64,000 nucleotides of DNA, taken from positions 16,357,915-16,421,914 of the forward strand of contig OU342817.1 in NCBI GenBank assembly GCA_910591455.2. Reading direction: 5' to 3'. The translations under genes were made by a program, and so were the position numbers. This document shows positions 53,001 through 64,000 of the stretch, piece after piece. The stretch is from Pholis gunnellus (Eukaryota > Chordata > Actinopteri > Perciformes > Pholidae). Under the pieces are notes generated by a model that saw only the letters and a list, made by a program, of their open reading frames with translations, was not told where the DNA came from and did not search any database. Numbering within the stretch: position 1 is the first letter of the stretch; every line of letters begins with the position of its first letter.

Positions 53001-56000
53001 TCGTCCAGACGCGCCGATTTAACAATTACCTCGCTCACTAATTGTCACAATCCAGCTTGATTTCCTGTGTTGTTTGTGCTTCCAGGCTAAAGACTGTGGA
53101 CAACTGGAGAACAAGTGGCTAATGATCAACATTCAAAATGTTCAGGACTTTGCCTGCCAGTGCCTGAACAGAGATGTTTGGAGTAACGACGCAGTGAAGA
53201 CCATCATCAGAGAACACTTTATATTCTGGCAGGTATGTAGTTTCAGAGCTCCGGGATGCTTTCATGTTCCTGCAAAACGTTGTGTCGGGGTCTTTGCGAG
53301 GGCCTGGCTGCTAAACTCATTTGATGGGAAGGTGAAGTTGAAACTCCATTCATGATATGAGGAAGGAATTTAGTCAGTGATGCAGAAATGGAGACCATTG
53401 TCAGTACAGCAACAGAAACGGCACTTAAGTAGAGCATTAACGGTGCAAAGGTTTTTTTCAAGTACACGATAATGTTGTAGTACCCACTTCTTCTTCTTCT
53501 ACAAAAAGCCTTGCAATCAGCACACAAAATCCTTTTTTTGTCTCATAATCCAAATATTCACATATGTGGAACTCAATTCAAGTATATCTGGTGAGAGGTT
53601 CATGTCTGTCTTTTTGTACATTTGCTTTCATTACAGGTTTATCACGATAGTGAGGAGGGACAAAGATACATCCAGTTCTATAAGCTGAACAAGTTTCCCT
53701 ATATTTCCATCCTCGATCCCCGAACAGGTGAGTTAGTCTCAGCATCATCCACAGCTCTGACCTTCAATGACACCACATATAAAGACAATTATTGAAAATA
53801 TTCAGGTCCAGGATATAAATCCTCAACACCAGACTCTTCCACTAAAACCAACGAACAAATACAACAAAGTAATACCACAATATACTTGTTTAAAATAACA
53901 ATAGTTTCACAAATAAAAAAACAAAGTCAGCTTTTATATTTGTACAAAATAATCTTTGTTGACCAGAATTGTCATCTATTTTAAAAGAGTTAACTGAAGG
54001 AGCTGGAACTAAAGGAGCTCCCTCTTAAATTATACCTGTTATTCCAAAAGTAGATATTATATATTCTGTGCACAAGCTTATAACCATCAATCATGTCATC
54101 TCTTTATGTATATTTTCATTGATAAGGACACTAGACACATCTTGCAAATTGAAGAGGAGATATTACGGATAAGGATTTTTATTTACTATATATTTTGCAG
54201 ACAACACACTGCATTATAATAACTAATAGCATCATTATACAACATCCTTGAACAATGGTGCGTGACTGAGCAGGAGATCGTTGTGTGATTAGGTGATGGG
54301 ATCAATCCAGGCCAACAATAGGTTTTTCACTAAATAAATAATGAAGATAAATGAACTGCATTATCTGTATAACTAACATAAACAACACAGTACGGTTAGC
54401 GGATCCCTCGCCGTTTACATCTGCAAAGTAGTTCTACGTCAGTGCAGCCACGCACATCTGCTTTTGCTGCTACTCTGTATTTGATGCTGTTATTGACCCG
54501 TGCTGTTCGACACATGTTCTCTTCAGGTCAAAAAATGGTGGAGTGGAATCAGCTGGACGTGGCGTCGTTCCTGGAGCAGACGACCGGCTTCCTGGCAGAG
54601 CACGGGCAGCTAGATGGGCCGTCCTGTCACGCACCTCCTGCCAAACGAGCTCGCTCTGTGGGTCCCTCTTCTCATGTGTCGCCTCTGATTATCCTTCTTT
54701 TTTCTGCTCTAATAAGAGCGCTCTCTCTCTCTTTCTCTGTCCCTCTCTCTCTCTTACACTCTGTTGAAATGTCACAACTCTGTAACTGTAGAGTTATTAT
54801 CTGGGCTTTTGTTTATTACATAATAGTAGTATATGATGGCGCTTCGTTGTGGTCTCTTCCTTGTCCAAAAGGCTGCATTACATGTAGAAGATAAGATTTT
54901 TGTGAATTGTACTAAATCTGCGTGGTCATCAGTCTCTTATCTCTTAGTCTCTTAGTTATACGTAGTTATACCACATTTTTGTGTTATTCTACTTTGTTTT
55001 CTACAGCTGCACACTCTGTTTTCTGTTCTAGGAGAGTCTGATTGATGCCAGTGAAGACAGTCAGCTCGAGGCAGCGATCCGAGCCTCCCTACAGGAGACC
55101 CACTACGAGTCCTCAAATGCCCCCGAACCCCCCGATTCCCCCCGATCCGACGACGAATCCGACGCAGAGCCTTTCTCCGACAGCGAGGGTCCCATCTCTG
55201 TTGACGGCTCAGACAGCGAAGTGCCAGTACCCCACGAAGAGAAAAGTTTTACCAGCAAACACACACCGCTCCCGCCGGCCAATGCGGCTCAGCAGCGTCT
55301 ACATCCCGATAGTTCCACTTCTTCCCATAGAAAGTCTCCGTACAAAGAAAACAACCACAGTCACAAGAAGGAGGAGAGCAAAAAGAACCACCTGGAGCCC
55401 TCAGCTGCCGGTCCTCGTCATCCTCAGCCTGACGCAGATTCTGGAGGCAACCACTGTTCCCCAGCGGCGGCGGAAAGCGCCGGACCCTCCCAGACCAGCA
55501 CCACCAAAACCTGTGACATGGACTGTCCTGACGACAATGGTACGGCGACGCGTCATTCTAAAACAGTTGTGATGACGGTGAAGGGATACGAAAGATATTT
55601 ACCACCATGTTTGTTTGTTTTTTTCAACATAGGTCCCAAAGCCAGGTTGATGCTCCGTTACCCAGACGGACAGAGAGAACAAATTTCCTTGTCTTCTAAA
55701 GCAAACCTTTTGGTGAGAACACAACACAATAACTCCATTTATAAAAAAAGGTCAACTCTCATGGTCTGTACAGTAAGTATGAAGCTGGAGTCAAGAGGAG
55801 ATGCGTTTAGCTTAGCATAAAGACTGGAAGCAAACGGCTAATCTGGTTCTGTCCAAAGGTTTAAAAATGTGCCTACCAGCACCTCTAAAGCTCACTAATC
55901 AACACATTATAACTGCGTTTGTTTAATCCATGTCGAACACCTAAAAACTTTTACTGTTTTTGGACTGCACTACTTGCCGTACTCCAGGAAGTTACTGCTT

Positions 56001-56520
56001 TACACTTTGACTTTCGTACAGATGAAACAAGATATAACATGTTTAATTGTTGAGCTTCAGCGGTGCCGATAAGTTGATTTTCTTTTCTATTTTTTACTGT
56101 GGTCAAAGCTAGGTTAGCTCTTTCCAGTTGTTATGCTAAGCTAACCGGCTGTTGGCTCCAGCTTCATAAGCACTGTACGGGCACGAGAGTGGTATCTGCC
56201 TTGTCCTCTAACTCGAGGCAACGTAGCCAATAAGCGTATGTCACAAAATGCCAAACTATTTACTCTAAATAACATAATTAGTCATTTTTGCCCAGTGAAC
56301 AGTACTGATTGTAACTTTAGATGTCTCACTTCTGTGTATTACTCTCTCTCTCGTCAAGGCCCTGGTAAGACACGTCCAGTCCAAAGGCTACCCTAATGAA
56401 CGCTTCGAGCTCGTCACCAACTTTCCCAGAAGGAAGCTGGCCCACTTGGACTATGACATCACGCTGCAGGAGGCAGGGCTTTGTCCACAGGAGACTGTAT
56501 TTGTTCAGGAGAGGAACTAG
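50062..56520 (+). CDS. ubxn7: UBX domain-containing protein 7
   Basis: Eleven exons (50062-50131, 51704-51857, 52158-52222, 52335-52400, 52566-52678, 53086-53232, 53637-53727, 54527-54657, 55032-55539, 55633-55712, 56359-56520) encode 528 residues (human 489). UBXN7 links p97/VCP to ubiquitylated clients and neddylated cullin-RING ligases, for example in HIF1A turnover. Domains in order: UBA-like helix bundle (about 10-55, with HMLEACNNNLEMAVTMFLDGG split by an intron upstream), a UAS thioredoxin-like domain (about 130-260, KWLMINIQN, FPYISILDPRTG), a UIM (about 286-302, DSQLEAAIRASLQE), a long acidic Ser/Pro-rich linker in exon 9, and a UBX domain (about 450-528, LMLRYPDGQREQI ... QEAGLCPQETVFVQE). 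The linker is longer than in human and accounts for the extra length. Intron 10 carries an inverted-repeat element. Confidence 0.97.
55778..56168. mobile_element. Inverted-repeat element (MITE-like) in ubxn7 intron 10
   Basis: The left arm (55778-55818) begins TATGAAGCTGGAG and ends TTAGCTTAGCAT. The right arm (56133-56168) is its inverse, ATGCTAAGCTAA ... CTCCAGCTTCATA. The arms match at both ends and differ in the middle. The interior has ACCAGCACCTCTAAAGCTCA and GTTTAATCC blocks that I recognise from a very common perciform repeat. Repeat-like sequence continues past the right arm to about 56260 (GAGAGTGGTATC, AATAAGCGTATG), so the whole unit may be longer. No transposase is encoded. Confidence 0.65.
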
Positions 56521-59360
56521 CCTTGTCAGACACACTCACTTTCGCTTGACTGTATCTCTCTGTGATAGACCTCACCCTCTCACCAATGATCTGGGACGAT
56601 GTCACTGGCCTTGATCCCGATACCTTTCTGTTGTCCTGGAATTAGGCCCCGATTTTGCCAAGACGGCTCTCAGTGGATGGACTACTTTCCCCGCCACTCT
56701 CCTAATACAGCTCATATTCAAATAAAAAAAACAATAATAATGGATCACTGATTGATGATGAGGCACCAGGGACTTGTATAAAAAGACTTTAACCTCCCAG
56801 AAAGGATGTTTAACGTCAGAGTTTATTTTTTTGCTCTTCTTGTCATTTTCTGTACCTGGGGACAGGTAAAGGGAGGCTCATTCTGGTTTATTTGACCCAA
56901 ATTTGGTCTCTCACACAGTCCTCGTTTCAACAATTGTAATTATTTGGAAGGCAGGGGCACTAAGAGAAAAGGTCCGGAAATTACAGGTCGGACATCTGTT
57001 ACGCACTTGTGTAAATCTGAGAGGATTTGGGTGGATCTGCACATTTTTACTCAAGTTTCTATTGGTTAATTAGAGACTAGTAGATTGTTTTTGGATTTCA
57101 ACTTTTGATACAGAAGGGAATGAATGAAGGGTGGTACATCTCATCAGTCGGACCTACACTGTACAGAGATGGCTTAGAGAGACTGATATTTAGCTGTAGT
57201 CACTGTTTCCTTTTCTTTTTTTTTATATGCTGCCAAGAAAATATGCTGATGTTGAAATATAACCACCAAAACCAAGAGAGGTTCTGCTTGGTCTTTTGTC
57301 CCAACTTCAATGAACTTCACAGGCCGAACGAGATGAGACAAACGTCATAGCATACAATGCAAACCAAAGGGGGAAAGCAGCTACTCCTGACAATCAACTG
57401 AAACAACAAATGTGTATTCCTCTGTATTCTGTTATGAGGAATTATTTCAGCGTCCCTGCTTATTTTATTTAATCAAATTATGTTAGTAAGGCACTTATCA
57501 ACTTCATATAGTTTGTTCTTATAGTTAAGAGCCAGGGTTTCTTGCCTAATTTGTTGGCATTTAGGCCTAAAATTGACAATGTTTTAGTAAATGTAACAGT
57601 CTGGTTGGAGATGAGAGAAGCACCTCAGAGTTCAAACCAATGCCTCAACAAACCCTTTGGCACATTTTAGGATCTGGAGTGACGATGGCTGGAGTAATAA
57701 GATACCCTGAGCGCTTTAGTAAGCTTAAATCTGGGCCATAGGTGGCAGTAATGGGCCTTAAATGGCAACAGTTCTTCAACACGTAAGTCCAGGTTGAAGA
57801 AGACCACTAGCCAGTGTAAATAATTTAGGTTTTGAAAGTATTAAAATGAGCCTTACACATGTTTTATGAAGTAGGTAATGAATACAGTGTGTTTGTTCAG
57901 CCTTAAGGAAGTTTTTTTTATTGGGTGACAAGAGGTGTTGCAGGTGGTCCTGGAGAGTAGCTGTTTTCCTTTTCGATATTAAAACGATACAGAGCCCTCC
58001 AGTGCTGGAAGAATGGAGGCGATGTGTGCCGCCATGTCAGTTTTTAATGTCAGAACAAGCTATGTGGTAGAATGTCAGCTTGAATCACGGGCCATTTAAT
58101 GGATTTGTGCAAATGTTGCAATTTGGATATGATGAATATAAACAGGGTTATAACTATTAACAGCAATGTCACTAACTAAATTACTGGATGAATATTGAAA
58201 ATCTCTAAAGATTAAAAAAACAATAGGAAGACGTGACCAGCGCTCCAGTATTTTCGAAACAAACAGTCCCCCCTTCTTCTTTTGTCCCAGTATATCACTG
58301 TGATTCATACTGTGGATCACATTTAGTGTCAAGCGTTTGAAAATAAAATAAACATTTCATTGGTTAGCATCTTCAAATTAAAATTTGTTTTTTTCATATT
58401 CCCCTTTGAATGAGGGCTCCCAACTGACTATGGTAACAGTGTCTGTACGGGACACGGTCAGAGGTGAAAGAAATGGACCTGCAGCTGTACAAACAGATGA
58501 GGACACTGCAGTGTGGATACGACAGCACACAAAGGGGGCATTCCTTCACCTTTTTATGTGTTATGGGCAAAAGGAGGGTGAGGGGGAAATGTGCTGGCAA
58601 AGGGCAGCGCTGAATTAAGTCCTGAAGCCGTTTCCCCTGCGACAGAAATGCAGAAATCCCAGATCAGCTGCCTCAAATGCAAAGCAACAGAGAGATCTTT
58701 CGGGTTTCTTTGCACGATGGCACCTGGAATTTACAAAATCACAGTTTAAAGGGTCATCTTCAAATCGGCGAACGATCTCCGTTGCTTTGGATGTTTTACA
58801 TGGAACTCTTGTTTTGCTGTTTTTGGAGCTCTACGGTTATACAAACATTTTCAAACCCAGCTGGAAAAACACCAACAAGCTAAAAAAGCAAGGCTGATCT
58901 AGTTTCCTGGCTGTTGAGGAGGTTTAAAAACTTTAACCGAACAGTAGAAACCTGCATTTATTTCACTTGAAAGCTGAATGTATTCATCAGAGCTTAAAGG
59001 TTAATTAGGTAACCAGGACGGGGGGGCCCCCTCACGACCTACAGGGTTTGAGGTTTCGTCGGTTGCACAAGGAGGATGTTGACCCCAGTCATCCATGGAC
59101 CAGTCGGCTAGTTCTCAGAAAGAAGTCAATTGAAGTTAATGTGTAACGTGTAACGTTTGTGGCAGATTTGAATCACCTGACTTGCCCGATAACATCTGTT
59201 TGCAGTCGTTCCCACCCTGCAAACAAACAGCTGGATGTACCTACAGATCAAATGGGACCAAATTCAATGTGATCAAACTAGAGGAAAGACCTGATCCACT
59301 AGATAAATGTCACCCTCGTCTCGCGCTTCAAGCTACATATTGGTGCAAACTGCACTTTAG
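56521..59360 (+). other. ubxn7: ubxn7 3' UTR and downstream region
   Basis: AATAAA at 56721-56726 gives a 3' UTR of about 210 bases. Beyond it the sequence is noncoding as far as I can see, with scattered short open frames of no family resemblance. Confidence 0.5.
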
Positions 59361-59369
59361 TACAACGTT

Positions 59370-60095
59370 GAGGTACTTGTACTTAGCTTGAGTAATTCCA
59401 TTTTTTTGCTATTTGATACTTCTACTCCACAACATTTCAGACAGGAAAAAGAAAGACTAGCTACTTTTGAGATTGTCGGTAAAAAAACATTTGACATAAA
59501 AATCGATCTTTGATAAGCCCCTAGAATACAATGCGTTATTAATGAAGAAACCAGTGATTGACTCGTTTAGCTTGAGATCCTTTACAGAACAAGCTGTGTC
59601 CATGAGTGATTCCACCAAAGAAAGACTCAAACTTCTTACATTGTTTAATTATCATCATAACTGTTTCAGGTCCAACGAGGTCAAGTGGTCCACTTTTTCA
59701 TTAAAAAAAGCAAAAATGTGGCAGAATTTAGGGGTGTTTCATCTTTTGTTCTCCATTATTCAACTCACGACCCCTCACATTTATCTTGTGACCGTTTGGA
59801 GGGGGGGCCACTGGACTAAACTACTAAACTAGCTCCACCAGCTACAACGCTAATGTGCTACTTATGCACCGATGTGTTAATATTCAAATATTGTCATGAT
59901 ATATATTTCATTAAATTACATTTTTCCACATAACCAGTTCTTTTATTTATGAGACTTTAAGTACATTTTGTTGATAATACGCTTTTATTTAAGTAGGATT
60001 TTGAATACAGGACTTTCACTTGAAATGGAGTATTTTTCACTGTGTATTAGTACTTTTTACTGAAAGAAAAGAGTACTTTTGCTACCACTGCACAG
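59370..60095. repeat. Dispersed teleost repeat with TACTTGTACTT motifs, copy 1
   Basis: The left part reads GAGGTACTTGTACTTAGCTT, then ATTTGATACTTCTACTCCAC and AACATTTCAGA. The right part has CTAGCTCCACCAGCTACAAC and GGACTTTCACTTGAAATGGA, and ends TACTTTTGCTACCACTGCAC. It matches the style of a high-copy fish repeat rich in TACTTTTACTT phrases. A segment of about 270 bases (roughly 59540-59810) does not fit and may be a secondary insertion. The 3' portion is related to 63850-63980. Confidence 0.5.
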
Positions 60096-63000
60096 GTGTG
60101 GTAAAAGCTCACCATAGACCTTTTTCATTGCAGACATTGTGACATGTCATAGCAGGAAAAACACAGGTGCATTCCATTTAGGGGAGGTCCTGGTGTTGTG
60201 CATGCTGGCTTATAGGACTGAGCCACCGTTAACATTTTCCTGCCACGATAAGTCAAAATGTCTGCCGTCACTGGGAATGACATGATACCATCATAAACAA
60301 CTGGGACCAACTCTCTCTGTGTTTCCTGATTAATCAGCCAGATGTGTGTGTGTGTTTTTTCCCCCCAGAAACTGTTTTTAAAGGCGCTGATCAAGAGTGT
60401 TATCATCATGTGTGGGTGTCGAGATGAATCATCACCGGCTGAACAAAATGTCACGGCTCGCTCCTGCACTCGACTTTTACATCTTACTCAACTGCAAAAT
60501 ACACAAACCCCTTCCCTTTGGAAACACTTTTCTTTCATGTAGTGGTTTGCCAGTATTTTAAACAATATTTTCAGTTCATATGAAGAGGCAGTTGCTTATA
60601 GATGTACCAGAGCCCAAAGCGTAAAAAAGGCTCACCCAGAGCCCAGCGTAACGGACTGAAAATGTGTGTGTAGTGTCCAACCTATAATGCCTTATTAACC
60701 CCCTGCCCTGTATGCAGAACAACCATTGATAATAAGCTTATCCGCTCTGTGATTTAGCACGGTCAGGACAGCCTTGTGGACCGTAATCCCCGTCAGTCAG
60801 ACACAAGAATCCCAGAGGTATTTCAGGAAGATGGGTTGGAAAAATGTTAAATATATATATATATATTAAAAGTTGTTAATAACCCTGAATATCCATATCC
60901 ATGTGGTTTTCTAAAACTTGTATCCTTCACCTCATATATAATTTGTCTGTTGCCTCCAGCAGAATTTCTGCTCACTTGAACAGAAACAGTACAAGAGTAG
61001 AATATTTATATAGAATATAATATAGAATATATATTAAAAAAAAACCCCGTTATAGATAAAACATGCGTCAAATGTCTACTTGTGCCATACAGGACAGCGA
61101 TGTCATTGACTTGCCGGCTGCGTTATCAAGAGGTGTCACTACAGCAGTGCTGCTGAGTGAAGTGTCAGCACAGATTGACAAAGGCACGGTAATCTGCCAG
61201 GGTTCAGGAAACTGTCACAGGGATAAAGACTCAAAGCCCGACTCACAAGGCAGATAATGAGAGAGTCTTAAATCTGCCGGAGAGCAGACAAAACCAGTGG
61301 CTATGAGGCAAGAGGGCGAACACTGGGCCAGAAATAATTCAAGGCAACATAGACAGAACTGGTAAAGAGGAGGATACTTATATATACTAGGTCTGATATA
61401 TGATAGAAAACAGGTTTCAAAAGGGGGAAAACAGTCACTTGATGAGCTACGGTGGGAAACTGATGGACAGGTGGACGTTGCTAACAGGAGCTTGTGGGAA
61501 ACTGTAACACACTTTTATCCCATTTCATTGTTTTCAGTCTTACATGCAATGAACGACTGGCTCATTGTCACAGTAAACATGTTCCGGCACTAGACCTTGA
61601 AGTCAAGGATCTGCTACATTGTCAGTTTTTTATTGCTGATTTTTAAAGTGGCCTATAATTTGGGCTGCAGTCACTCGTGTGATAAAAAGGTTTATGTATA
61701 CTCAGTGCCAGGTTTATCTCAGAGGACGGAGGTGTGGGTTTGTCCCGCTAGGGTTTGAGTGAGGTCAGGGTTACACAGTCTGTAAGGATTCAGTACAAAA
61801 GGCATTTTGTGGAACATCTACTTCACGGGCACCTGACCAACATTGCATTTTTGCAAATAAAACGTTGTGTAATGTGCGGATTCCCTTTTTTGAAAAACAT
61901 TTGAATGCACTTTTCCAATCACTCCAGCAGACATAGAATACCTTGTGGTGGGGAAAAAAACTATTCAATAGTACAGAGTGAGTCCTATAATACTGAATAC
62001 TGAAACAACAAACATTGAGGAAAGAAGTTTGTCTTTCAAGTATTTATTCTCTGGCCAGAGAAGGCTCCACCGTCATACAGACTCCAGTTCAGTCTGCAGA
62101 GGATGCAGCGTTTCTGACATCTCAGCACAGGGAACATCAGGTATTTACAGTATAACAATTGATCAGCAGTTTCAAGCTCCCCATTGACCCCTCCAGTCAC
62201 CCCCTTCCTCTTCTGAGTCTTTATTACCCTCGATTACCCCTGGGAATCTTCACACCTAAACGTTCTCCGGTTAAACTGCACCCCCGTTCAGTATACTTCC
62301 TCTTATCAAAGCCAAAGGCAGAGATAACCCATATGGTCCTGTTGTTACCACTCTCTGAGGTACACAATCATATGTCACATATATAGCTTTGTTAGTGAGT
62401 AAGGCACATAAACTAAGTCACAGTAGAAATGTACTAGGGAAAATTCTCGATCACAACCTCAAACTAAACTGCTTTTTCTTACCTGTGCTCCCTCTATATC
62501 TATATCTGCGCTTCCTACCACCTGTAGCTTGACCAAAACCTGAATACAACGTAGATATAGTGTGGTTGCATGACGCTACAGTTTTCACATCTAAAAGTAT
62601 CTCTTTTGAAAGACTCAAGATGATCACTGGTTTGGCTGTGTTATTTGACTGTTAAGCTGTGTAATGCACACTATAAACAACGTTTATATCCTCTGAATAT
62701 GAATGTCATTGGTTCTCCTGATAAGCTGCATGCTTCACAAAATGTAAACACTGATTTAATCCATTTTCCACATGTTGACAGGTTTTGCCTCAGCGGTATT
62801 TAAGCTCAGCGTCAGTCACATTCATAAACTTAAGTGCAGCTGCATCCTTTATCTGGAGGCTGTGATAAAAGCAGGGCCCTGTTTATGCCACTTTCCCCAC
62901 AGAATAGAACAGAAACGTACGCACGGGATTCATGAAGTGGCCCATTTTATTGCTGAAAAATCCACTCAGGCTTTGTGTTCAAATATTTGCTTTTCAGGAA

Positions 63001-63780
63001 AAATCTGTCTGGAGTAACTCCGGACAGATTTCATAGTCACTGATATATCTGCATCTGCATTTCTTCTGCTACAGCTGAATCTCATTTATGCTTTTGTATA
63101 GTACTGATTTATTTCCTTTGGTAAATCCCATTGACTTGGAAAAGTATTTTTATAAGACACTGTTAGTTTACACAAGTGTGCATATGGCACATAAATAAAT
63201 CACAAATGTAAAGAAGAACAGAGAATAATAAAGTACAAAGCAGCAGGTAAAAGAGATGGACAGAGAGGGAAGAGACAAGGAAGTGGTGAACATTCATTTA
63301 AAAAAAAGAAACCTTGTGAACATCTTAGTGTCGCTTCTATTAGTTATGACTCACAAAGAGTTCGGCTCTGGAGGCAGGATTACCAGACAGGGCTCCGGTA
63401 AATGTAATTATTTTCCAATACATTAATATATACTTTACTTACTCCAGAAATATCTAATTGGTTTCTTGACACATGCCACACAAAGCAAGTAAAGGGATAA
63501 AAGGATGAGGATATAATGGTTAAAATACAGTAATGTCCTCACAGTAAAAACATAACCTTTATCCACTCGTCCAGTATCCCATTTTGGATATTCCAAAGTT
63601 GTGCCACCCAAGGCCTATTGTGAAACATGCAATCTATTGTGAAAGTTATTGTGTGATATTTAAATATTTGGTGTACAGGAACAAAGATGGAGCAATTAAA
63701 AAAAAAAAAAGATGAACCTTTGCTCTTGTGTTGGGCAACATTGACTCTGTAAACACGACTCTTCTGTGGGTCACTGCAGC
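60096..63780. other. Gene-poor region at the right of the window
   Basis: AT-rich DNA with short TA runs (about 60852-60866) and no coding exon, RNA gene or promoter that I can support. Open frames up to about 115 codons occur on both strands but lack any family signature and coding character. Confidence 0.45.
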
Positions 63781-63789
63781 TTTTCTCAG

Positions 63790-63985
63790 TAAAATACTTT
63801 AATAATAATTATATATATAACAATGACAGTAGTCCTTCTGTGACATACTTTTGATACTTGAAGTAAATCTGACGGATTATACTGAACTGACATTCTGAAC
63901 GCAGGACTTTTACTTGTATTAGATTGTTTTTTATTTGTAACATTGTTACTACTTTTACGAAAGTAAAGTATCTGAACAAAGTCTC
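63790..63985. repeat. Dispersed teleost repeat, copy 2 (partial)
   Basis: ATACTTTTGATACTTGAAGT, then CGCAGGACTTTTACTTGTAT and TACTACTTTTACGAAAGTAA, resemble the 3' half of the repeat at 59370-60095 in order and spacing. It runs to near the right edge. It is diverged and noncoding. Confidence 0.5.
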
Positions 63986-64000
63986 CGAATAAAACCCAAA

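Noticed and set aside
61063..61257. 64-codon open frame in the gene-poor right part
   Set aside because: No recognisable domain, no splice context and no initiation or conservation evidence; fits chance.

Overview
The window is nuclear DNA of a ray-finned fish, most likely a percomorph teleost. The evidence is vertebrate multi-exon genes with short GT-AG introns, very long pure (CA)n microsatellites, Tc1-type transposon remnants and several dispersed repeats typical of teleost genomes. There are no bacterial features. Gene models were built by hand by following reading frame through splice sites. All eight keep an open frame across every junction and end at a natural stop.

Layout, left to right. 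1-500: GC-rich, CpG-island-like block of unknown ownership. 4293-7861 (+): agxt, alanine-glyoxylate aminotransferase, 11 exons. 8363-11384 (+): a stand-alone nitrobindin-domain protein, the THAP4 C-terminal module without its THAP zinc finger. 13237-18612 (-): bok, a BCL-2 family protein. 24091-25961 (+): elovl1, a very-long-chain fatty-acid elongase. 29602-33232 (-): cdc20, the APC/C co-activator. 36371-39755 (-): a small MHC class I-like membrane protein resembling the endothelial protein C receptor. 43286-47404 (+): ppp1r7 (sds22). 50062-56520 (+): ubxn7, a p97 adaptor. 56521-64000 holds the ubxn7 3' UTR and repeat-rich DNA with no gene I can support.

The genes are not an operon and share no single pathway. 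Their order is informative. agxt, the THAP4-type gene, bok and ppp1r7 all have human counterparts on 2q37.3. elovl1 and cdc20 are neighbours on human 1p34. ubxn7 is on human 3q29. The window therefore looks like a 2q37-type block split by a 1p34-type block.

The points most worth a second look are the MHC-I-like gene (a short alpha-1 region, a well-formed alpha-2 domain, an 18-base exon and an ISRE-like promoter site), the agxt protein (an N-terminal mitochondrial-type leader with a second start, ending in the non-canonical tripeptide SKV), a GC-AG intron in cdc20, and ZNF143/NRF1-type promoter motifs. I found no convincing wholly new biological system.
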